64,000 nt of DNA. Origin: Gigaspora margarita. Lineage: Eukaryota; Glomeromycota; Glomeromycetes; Diversisporales; Gigasporaceae. This document shows positions 56,401 through 64,000 of this stretch, in pieces. The notes beneath the pieces are model-generated. The model worked only from the letters and a program-made list of their open reading frames with translations. It did no database searches and was not told where the DNA came from. Every line of letters begins with the position of its first letter. The stretch's first letter is position 1. A program made the translations under genes and the position numbers. The stretch covers positions 721,752 through 785,751 of the forward strand of contig WTPW01000076.1 of NCBI GenBank assembly GCA_009809945.1, read 5' to 3'.

Positions 56401-58947
56401 ATTCTGCTGTATTGACTAGCATTTGCATGCTTGCTTTGGAATTTGCTAATAGAGCGGTATCGTCTGCATACGCCAGACCTGCTACTTGGATTTCCTCTTG
56501 CTCTATTTTTCCTTGGGTTATTTCTATTGGCCACTCTATTCTTGCTTTTGCCCCTTGTTTGCACTTGTGGAGTTTACATAGTAACGGATCAAAGTATATT
56601 CTCCATAGAAGTGGAGAAATCACCTCTCCTTGGTCTATTCCTCAGCCTGGACTGAATCCTTCTGTTAGTCTGAACTTTGTAATTACTTTAACTTGTCTAT
56701 TTGTAAACATATTTACAAAGAACTTTTCTAGTTTTTCAGGAAGTTTGATCCTTTTTAATGCTAATTGTAACCTCTTGAGATCGACAGTATCGAACACTTT
56801 TTTAATGTCTATAAGTGTTATCCATATTTTCTTGTTCTCTTGTTTAGCTGCTTCTATTAGAGCATTCATGATATGTATTGGATTCTGAGTGCATTCCCCT
56901 TGTAGGCCCGCGAAGTTTGGTCCTCTTAGAATGTTATGTGCTATGATAATATCACTAAGTCTTCTTTGAATAATTCTTATAAAACCTTTCCTTGTTGCTT
57001 TCAACAACATAATCGGTCTAGAATTTTCAAGCTGCAAGTCCCACTCTGCCATTTTTGGAATCAGAAAGATCATTCCAACTTTCTATTTCTTCGGCATTTC
57101 TCCTTCCATTAATATTGTGTTCAGAAGGTCAAGGAGGAGTTTTGTGGCTTTCTTACCCAGTTTTTTGATGATTGTATATCCTATGTTGGATAGCCCTGGA
57201 GCGGAGCTGTTAAAGGTTTTCTGGAGCATTTCTTTCCATTCTTTTTCCTTAATTTCGTTAAAGATACTATCATACCAATCTTGTTGAATATATTCTTTTG
57301 GGGCATATTTCTCGCTCCATTCTTTTTTTTCTTCTTCTGGATTTGAGGGGCTCTCTTTAAACTGCTTCATGAAGTATTTATCGACTGCTTTTTTAACTTC
57401 AGCCGGTTCATACACTAGCTCTTTTTTTTCTGATTCGTGATCTGGTGTAATAAGAATTCTTTCTATCTTTATTTTGTTCCATGGTCATTCTAGTATACTG
57501 TTGAGCATTCTTTTATCCTTCTGCCCTATCATTCCAAACCTTCCTTCGATGTTTTCTCTTATCGTTTTGTCCTGTTCCATTTTTTGTTCGTAGGTCATTT
57601 TCTTCTCTATTATTTTAATCCATTCCTTGAGATTTTCTAGCCATTGTGCTGTCCACCTGTCTCCGATTTCTTGAATTTCTGTATCGTTATTTGAATTTAT
57701 TAGACCGATTTGAGTGTTTAACAAGAGTTGATCTACATCTCCGATTGTTGCATTCAAGTTTGCTCGTCCTCTACGTCCTATACGCCTTAGCTGCTTAATC
57801 CATTTGTATCTTGGGTTCCAAATAATTTGTTTTTGTTTCTCTTCACTGGTGTTTTTAATTTTCTTGTATGGAATTGATTTATTCGCGGCTTGACATATCA
57901 GTTCTGCTAGCTTTTCCCATACTTCATTTATCCAATTTACTTTTGAACTTTCACAGGGATCTCTTCCTTTCTTTATTTCTTTTTTCTGGAATTCTTCGAT
58001 ATATTTCTCTAGGAGCGAAGTGAAGTTTTCCCAATCTTCATTAGTCATTTTATCATACTGGTATATTTTGCGATGGCCAGAGTATTTTTTCCTTTGCTCT
58101 GCGATTGAGTTTGTGTGAAATATGGGGCTTAGCAGTAGTTTAGTCCATATTAGGTTATGATCGCTCTCTGTGACAAGGTCCATGTGTTCTATGTCACTAT
58201 CTATCACCAGGCCTTTAATTTCGGGGTCCAACCATATATGGTCAATTTTTGAGCAAAATTTGTGATTGGTCCAGGTTGGTTTAAAAATCTGTGGATTAAT
58301 AGTTGCATATGCCTCTGCGTAGCCTACTCTTTGTAACTATCTAATTAGAGGGAGTTTTGACCGTTTGCTCTTTTGTGTATTTTCTGCTAGTCTGTCATTA
58401 CTAGTATCCCTCCCAGCTGCTTCTTCTCCTGTTTCTGCATTAAAATCACCTCTTACAATTATTCTGGTATTTACTTTACTCTTGGTGATGTCTTCTGTTA
58501 TGCACTGTTGAATTTTCTTTTGTGCATTTTTGTCATTTGGTGGAAAGTACACTACCCATATGACTAAAATAATTTTTTNAAATCTGAANACANCTTTTAG
58601 NGCATAAGTNTCCTTTACTACTATNTCAGTAAGATNTGTTTGCCATTCTTTTCTTACTAATAGTCCTACCCCCGATCCTTTCCTTTTTTCTATAATGTCT
58701 TTCGTCCAGAAAGCCCTATATTGCCCCCAGTTAACTTCAAAGAAAATTGCTTCTCTCGCATTAGTATTTGTTTCCGTAAACCTATTATGTCCAAATTTTC
58801 CTCTATTTCAAAATCCATAAGTTCTTGTAGTTTTGTTTTATTTCCTTTTATCCCATTAATGTTATGAAAACCTATTTTTAATTGATTAAAACTTATATCT
58901 GACGTTACTGTTTGGCAATTTCTTTTTGCCAATAGGGTGTCTTTCAA
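53496..58947 (-). pseudogene. LINE-2w ORF2: endonuclease, reverse transcriptase, RNase H, broken
   Basis: Endonuclease: HNINGI, TETN in a shifted frame, RGDFN, SKIDHIW and ESDHN. Reverse transcriptase: SAPGLSNIGY, IDIKKVFDTV (motif A), DQGEVISPLLW (motif B) and AYADDT (motif C). A thumb-like region includes RYINNVVVLPRAEY. RNase H: YYTDGS, RSELMAI, IFTDSQ and LNDLADKAA keep the D-E-D-D residues. Zinc-knuckle: ICRKCKEKEESFEHLTAC near 54084-54137. In-frame stops include TAG at 58337, 57083 and 54063 and TGA at 57485, 56642, 56253, 55344 and 54987. Frameshifts lie near 58.8, 56.3 and 54.3 kb. The C-terminal extension runs to TAA at 53496. Inactive as assembled. Confidence 0.9.
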
Positions 58948-58979
58948 TCCTTTTATCTGTGATTCAACTGGGGCAACTT

Positions 58980-60619
58980 TTAGGAGCGCATCGATAAAAT
59001 GTGCTCTATAGTTTTAAATTTTTCTTTCATTTCTGCCAAGATTTTCTCGATTTTATCTTCTCTTCCTATATCTANTTGCTTTCCTTTTCTTTTGCCTAAT
59101 TCTTCCCTATTTGATCCTGTAGCAACTTTATTGATGGAGGGANCTTGTTTGATATTGTTAGCATTCTCTAACTTTTTGAGGGGTTCTCTATATGTAGATA
59201 TCTGATTCTCTTTGTTGCTATTAGAATTTGCATCGTTCACTTTGCTGTATCTGTTTAGTTGATTGGGTGTTGTATTTGGCTTTTGCCTTTTGAGATATTC
59301 TGTTTCCCTTTGTGTAGGTTTTCTTTTGTTGTTAACTAAAATCTCCTTCTTATATTGGTGTTGCTCCTGACTAGTATAAATTTTCTTTCCCAACCTCTCT
59401 GAATTATTTTGCCAAACTAATTTTGTGTCGAAGTAATATATGTTTGCATTTTGGGCCATATTCATATCCTGTTCAGAGCTGAAGTATATATATGCCTCCT
59501 GGCTCTATTGCCATTGCTATTGTTTAGAATCTGTACAGCTTGAGCTTTGTATTTTTTAAGTTGATGGAGAAGGAGACTTTTTGAAGCTCTTGTTGGAATA
59601 TTACGTACTGTACTTCTGTATTTGCTTCTTTTTTCTAATTCGGCAATGTCGAATCTACCTGGTGTTACCATATATGTTTTCTTTTGACTAAGTATAATTG
59701 ACCAGTGTTCTTTTAGAGAGATCTCTCGTTTTTCTATTTTGGTTGAAATTCCAATATACACTGATCTCGTTGTAAAATTCGGTTGCTCTTCTATAAAGTA
59801 TGCTTCGCCAAAGTAATCCAGGTGTCTTTTGATTTCATACNAGTTGATCTCTTTTGGAATGTNCCAGATAGTAAAGTANTATTGTGTTCCNTTTGTATTG
59901 ATCTGTGTAATAGAGTTGTTTTTGGACCTGTAATTATAGTTCTCTGTAATTCCTTTTGAGTAGTTTTTGGTAATAAATCTGCCTTTTGGGGCCCAGTCTG
60001 AGTTGTAGATATCTTCGTGTCTTTTGTGTTTCTTTCTTGTGTCTTTGCTTCTTTCTTTCTTGTATATATCAGATGTAATAGCTTCTATCTTTTCTTCAGT
60101 TCTGTAATCCATAGAGCCGCATTCATTTTCTATCATTATGTTTTTCTTAATTTTGGCAATAGTTTCTGCTAAGTTAGTTAGGTCTTCTTGTTCTAGAAGA
60201 TTCCTTTTTTGTGCTATACTTCAGTTATCGATTTGCATATTATTGTCCTGGGGCTCTGTTGGTTCATTACTGTTCTTGCAATTCGGTCCAGAATTTTTAG
60301 TTGGGGTTATTTCCATGTCAATAGGTACCNGTTTGCTTTTATAGTTNTTGGTTTGTGCTATGTTCNAATCTATTTNNCTTTCTGTTAGGTCTTTTTCTTC
60401 CCCAGATATATCTTGCTGTCTTGTTTTTTTATGTTGAACCCATTCATATATCTGTTTTACTTCCTGAATTGTGGCTATAAGATGGGCATCTGATGTGCCT
60501 AAGAATTTTGCTATTCTTTTGTCTTGTTGTAGAATAGTTGAGTTGATTTCGCTGTAAAGTGCTGATCTTTCATTGTCATTGAAGTTGAAGAAACCTCTAA
60601 GCTTTTCTAGATTTGGCAT
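58980..60619 (-). pseudogene. LINE-2w ORF1, two RRM-like domains, broken
   Basis: The start is the ATG at 60619. A TGA at 60221 interrupts the N-terminal part. Around 59870 a first RRM-like region begins (YFTIW, then RSVYIGIST). A second follows (STVRNIPTRASKSLLLHQL). The second RRM is cut by a frameshift near 59.49 kb: the original frame ends in TGA at 59462, while the shifted frame continues as AYIYFSSEQDMNMAQNANIY and FDTKLVW, which mirrors SAVVTF...WTLNW in LINE-1w. A lysine/asparagine-rich tail ends at TAA (58980). RNA binding is inferred from the fold pattern only. Confidence 0.7.
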
Positions 60620-60992
60620 TTTACATGTTTGTTTTGTTGTTTTATTTGTTTGCCAAAAGTGTAGTTTGTTTGTTTGTTGTTGTGTTTTGTTGTGTACGCA
60701 TCTTAGTTTGGTGATCTGCAGTTTAGGGTCAAGCTAATTTCCCCAGAAGTTTTTGTAAAAATTTTTCCGAAAAGTATTTTTTTATTATCTACTCGGTGAA
60801 AGAACTCTTCTTTTTCCTTGGTGTTCTATGAAGGTTATGGTCTTTTTTAAAGAGCTTCTTTTTTGAGTAGTAGTATTTTGTGTATTTGCTAGTGCTAAAA
60901 CTATTCTAGTCTATGTTTGTTTGTTTATCAGTTTTTTGTAAAAAGGATCAGCGGAAAGAGTTTTTCTATTCCAAAACGAATATAAGCTATAT

Positions 60993-61999
60993 TAAAAAAA
61001 AATAATAATGTAAATTAAGCAAATAATTGTAAAAAGTTAAAAGAGAAAATATATCTAGTAATAATAGTAGTAACAAAATAGAATTGAACTTATTCTAAAT
61101 AAAATTTAATATTGCAAAAGCAAAATAATAGTTCAAAGTTGATTTACCAAAATTGGTCTTTGTATATAATTTTGAATATTAAAACTAGGACTAATTGTTT
61201 TGTAACCGTAATTACAGATAAATTTTATAATCATAAATAATATTACCAGATAACATATAATCGACATCATACAAAAAATCATGTAATCAATGATCATAGC
61301 AAAGTATAATTAAGGTTAGAATTAGTATAAGGCTAGGAGTTAGAAAAGATTGTAATTTTATTAAAATTTAGCAAGGAATTTTTTTGTTAAAATCCAAAAA
61401 GTAGTTTCTTATGTGAAATTTTAAATTAGAAACAATTTTTGACAAAACGAACATTTGTTTTGATTCTTTCCAAATGTGTAATATTATATCTGATCTTTGA
61501 ATTTAATTGGTCTAATTAGACGTGGTTACTGTAACCATAGTTACAAATTAATTAACCCTTAAAACTAAAAATTTTATAGGATTTTAAATTATTGTTTTAA
61601 GCAATTATTTTTTTAGGGTTTATTTAAGATGTGTATATGCACAGCTGTGCACCCCTATATGTTTTTAAAATTTTACTAGAATAACTCCTATTGCAATCTC
61701 AAAATTTTACTATGGTAACCCCTATTGCACTTTTAACAAAAAATACTCCTCTCACGATGATACCTTTAAATTTAAAATTTAATTCTAATTTTACTTCTAA
61801 CCAACTCCAACTTTAACCCTAACCCTAACTTTAATTATTGTTTGTATTTGTTGCTATGGGTGCACAGTTGTTCAAATTATTGTTTGTATTTGTTTTTATG
61901 GGGTGCACAGCTGTGCACGGTGCACAAAATTAATAAATCCATTTTTTTAATACAAAGTAATAAAAATTATAGTACCTTTTTATTTTTATTTTATATAAA
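60993..61999. other. Intergenic DNA with a TTAGGG-core family fragment
   Basis: About 61320-61510 is a reverse-oriented copy of the Mutator-like core ('tagcaaggaatttttttgttaaaatccaaaaagtagtttctta', then 'aacatttgttttg'), ending near ATATCTGATCTTTG. At 61815-61832 there is TAACCCTAACCCTAACTT. GGTGCACAGTTG-type motifs repeat near 61635-61920. No gene is seen. Confidence 0.45.
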
Positions 62000-62300
62000 A
62001 AATTGTCTAGTAAATAGTAAAATAATATTGAAAAACAATTGGCCAACTATATAAAATCTTTGTATAAACAAACATTTTATATAAAGATTTTATATAGTTA
62101 GTTAATTATTTTTTAATAATTACTATTTACTATACTGATTTGAATAATTTAACTACTATATATATATCTTAACAAGCTTTATAGCTTTCAATTAATTAAT
62201 ACAAATTATCAATTTAGCAAGAAAAAAATTATATATATATGCATTCCATTATTTTGCCTATAAATGATTTTTATATATAATTTGCATTATATTCATCAGA
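62000..62300. mobile_element. Foldback relative of 17.64-18.03 kb, left arm truncated
   Basis: ACTATATAAAATCTTTGTAT and its inverse form the hairpin. The right arm continues with the same order as the 17.9-18.03 kb arm ('gctttatagctttcaatta', 'ttagcaagaaaaaaatt'). Confidence 0.55.
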
Positions 62301-62316
62301 AAATTTTATATATAAG

Positions 62317-63109
62317 GGGTGTAGCGACTTAGAGAAGTTGGTAAGTTGTCACCCCCAAGCAGTGTTGTCATGGGACAGCCTTGGACAATGACTTGGACAA
62401 TCTTGGACAATTTTGGACAATTAATAAAGTAAAATTACTTAAAATTTTATTAAGATAACCTATTTTAATTTTAACTAGAATATGTTCAGCACATAAAAAA
62501 ATATATAGATATATATTTTTTAGATAGATTTATTAATTATTAAAGCCTGGACAAGCTTTGGACAATCTTGGATGTTTGGACAATTTTGGACATGAACAAG
62601 CCAAAAAAGGCTGTAGACAGCCAAAACATACAATACTGCCCCCAAGTGGCAGGTCTAGGGTTCAAATCCTACTAGCAATGCTTTGGAAAATAGACCTGTG
62701 TTATGGTAACCATTTCTCCTCATAGGTCCTTTGGTACACCATCTTGAATGGAAGCCACCGGGCGTACAAAAATCCAAGGATCAGAAAATGGATACCCGTT
62801 TGGAAGTCCCGAGTGAGAAAGTAGCAAAGATCTTTAACGGTGCTAACCATAATTGGAATATCGAAAACCAGAGCCAGAGAACTGGACAACAAGATTCTCA
62901 AGGAGGGGTCCACTAACTTGGCTGCCAGAGTCGCACCAAAGGAAAAGGACATGTGTTTTGGCAACATGTACCAAGGGGAGAGAGTTCATTTGGTACTTAA
63001 AGCCAGGCCGACCAATCCTTTTGGGCTAACTGGTTTGAAAGTTTGGGAATACTGAGGGAGTACCGATAGGAAGGTTGTGGTAAGTATTAGGATTGGAGTA
63101 AATCTTATA
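62317..63109 (+). mobile_element. SINE-like repeat with tRNA-derived head, copy C (interrupted and truncated)
   Basis: The head starts at GGTGTAGCGACTTAGAGAAG and has the box-B-like GGTTCAAATCC at about 62659-62669, but a hAT-like MITE separates the two promoter boxes. The body follows copy B through 'gtagcaaagatcttt' and 'ccaatccttttgggctaactggttt'. It stops at the Harbinger-like MITE at 63110, so the last part is lost or displaced. The frames at 62701-63055 are not coding. Confidence 0.6.
62360..62638. mobile_element. 279-bp hAT-like MITE with perfect 8-bp TSD
   Basis: CCCCCAAG is duplicated at 62352-62359 and 62639-62646. Ends CAGTGTTGTCATGGGACAGC and the inverse of GGCTGT...ACAATACTG, with inner GGACAA/TTGTCC repeats. 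This is the uninterrupted relative of the element that hosts the nest at 18.78-21.24 kb. Confidence 0.8.
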
Positions 63110-63620
63110 GGGGGCATCCATAAATAATGTTATGCCTGAGGAGGTCTCCCAAAATATAACGATTTTCTAATATATAGAAGGGGTCCCTCAACATAACACA
63201 ATTTTTTTATAAAAATTTGTCTAAAACATGATTCAGTAGTCCAAATTGGATAATTTTGCTACCATTCGAATCGTCTCGAGGAGAGGATTCGAATGGTACC
63301 AATTTCATTTGATTTGGATCACTGAATCACGTTTTATTAACGAAATACTATTGGTTATTATGTTTTTTTATAAAATTACTATAAAATCAATAGTATTTCG
63401 TTAATAAAACGTGATCCAGTGATCCAAATAAAATAATTTTGGTACCATTGGATTCGTCTCATAGAGACGAATCGAATGGTACCAAAATTATCCAGATTGG
63501 ATTACTGGGTCACAATATATTCAAGTTTTTGTAAAATTTTATATATAAACATACGGATTTTTAAAAATTTTTTTATATAGTAGGGGGGGTCAAAAGCTAC
63601 TATGTAGGGGTACATAACGT
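63110..63620. mobile_element. PIF/Harbinger-like MITE, copy 3, right end missing
   Basis: Starts GGGGGCATCCATAAATAATG and is inverted relative to the 18.11-kb and 30.64-kb copies. It has both hairpins and the central palindrome. It breaks off at TACATAACGT, where a GC-rich block begins, so the last 15-20 bp of TIR are absent. Confidence 0.7.
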
Positions 63621-63795
63621 AGGCCTCCGCAAGGGCCGGGTAGGGCCGGGTACTAGCAATACCCTGACCCTACCCGCCTATACAAGGGCTCAACTATCCG
63701 GGCCCTACCCTTGCCCTAGGGTTCAGAGTCTAGTACCCGTACCCGTCTCATGTAAGCTAGGGTACCCTCCGAACTGCCCACAGAATACCCGCAAT
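63621..63795. repeat. GC-rich block of GGGTAGGG/CCCTACCC motifs
   Basis: GGGCCGGGTAGGGCCGGGTA is followed by ACCCTGACCCTACCC, CGGGCCCTACCCTTGCC and 'gtacccgtacccg', with TACTAG and CTAGTAC in inverted positions. Composition is far above the local GC level. It may be the end of an inserted element that continues past the window. The minus-strand frame at 63716-63943 is not called. Confidence 0.5.
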
Positions 63796-64000
63796 TGGTT
63801 ACAGTAACTACAAATTTATTAAACTCGTATAAATAACATCTAAAAGTTGTATGTTGTGCAATGTAATACATAACTCTACGCAATAAATTTGATGCAACTA
63901 TATCGTGCACCATACTTCTTGCGTCAAAATGTCTAATAATCATTTGTGAAAAATTCGAATATTACTCAAATAGCCAACAAAGGTAATAATTTGCAGGATT

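Larger units (their letters stand above)
53246..60978 (-). mobile_element. LINE-2w: 7.7-kb non-LTR retrotransposon with 14-bp TSD
   Basis: AATATAAGCTATAT occurs at 53232-53245 and 60979-60992, immediately outside the element. On the minus strand, ORF1 is followed by ORF2 with endonuclease, RT, RNase H and a zinc-knuckle C-terminus. The 3' end is a short A9 followed by (TA)n instead of a long poly(A). The 5' end (ACTCTTTCCGCTGATCC near 60948-60964) resembles LINE-1w. The two copies are related but clearly diverged at protein level, so they are different families or old lineages of one clade. Interrupted by stops and frameshifts. Confidence 0.9.

Noticed and set aside
22271-60619. Alternative genetic code (TGA or TAG read as Trp) for the window
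   Set aside because: Fimbrin ends with TGA, and host genes and both LINEs use TGG for Trp throughout. TAG is affected as well as TGA. Mutation or RNA-level change in the elements is a better explanation.
62701-63055. Overlapping frames on both strands
   Set aside because: They lie in the body of the SINE-like repeat. The other two copies do not keep these frames.

Overview
The window looks like a stretch of an AT-rich fungal nuclear genome. Three housekeeping genes have fungal-type sequences and two of them carry short introns of about 65-100 bp: fimbrin, cytochrome c oxidase subunit VIb and an Esa1/Tip60-type MYST acetyltransferase. A fourth gene encodes a RING protein of a type I associate with arbuscular mycorrhizal fungi (Glomeromycotina, Rhizophagus-like). 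That placement is inference from general resemblance, not from a search. Real genes occupy only about 38.5-51.1 kb. Almost everything else is mobile or repetitive DNA.

Layout. 0-22 kb: a gene-free repeat landscape. It holds a reversed tRNA-headed SINE-like repeat, tandem arrays, A- and T-rich low complexity, and many non-autonomous DNA transposons. Several of these can be placed by terminal inverted repeats (TIRs) plus target-site duplications (TSDs): 3 bp TTA/TAA (PIF/Harbinger-like), 8 bp (hAT-like) and 9-11 bp (Mutator-like). A four-layer nest lies at 18.8-21.2 kb and contains a 907-bp assembly gap. 22.1-30.0 kb: LINE-1w ('w' = in this window), a 7.9-kb non-LTR retrotransposon on the minus strand with 14-bp TSDs and a 57-nt poly(A). 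30.6-38.5 kb: more MITEs and a second SINE-like copy. 38.6-41.3 kb: fimbrin (10 exons, 619 aa). 42.8-45.5 kb: the RING-family gene, split by a 482-bp gap. 49.1-49.6 kb: COX6B/COX12 (4 exons, 90 aa). 49.8-51.1 kb: the intronless MYST acetyltransferase, convergent with COX12. 53.2-61.0 kb: LINE-2w, a relative of LINE-1w in the same orientation, also with 14-bp TSDs. 61-64 kb: further SINE and MITE copies and a GC-rich block.

The two LINEs share one architecture: ORF1 with two RRM-like domains, then ORF2 with an APE-type endonuclease, reverse transcriptase, RNase H and a C-terminal region with a zinc-knuckle. Both are dead, and their premature stops are not random. In at least eight places a TAG or TGA in one copy aligns by eye with a Trp codon position in the other, and I found no in-frame TAA in the aligned stretches. 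Other differences (zinc-knuckle Cys to Tyr, Gly to Arg and Gly to Glu in RT motif B) are also sense-strand G-to-A. This strand-biased decay is the most unusual signal in the window. Other notable signals are the hairpin-built Harbinger-like MITEs and their free-standing hairpin relatives, a MITE inside a fimbrin intron, and MITEs with a common core but different ends.

All alignments were made by eye on this sequence only.
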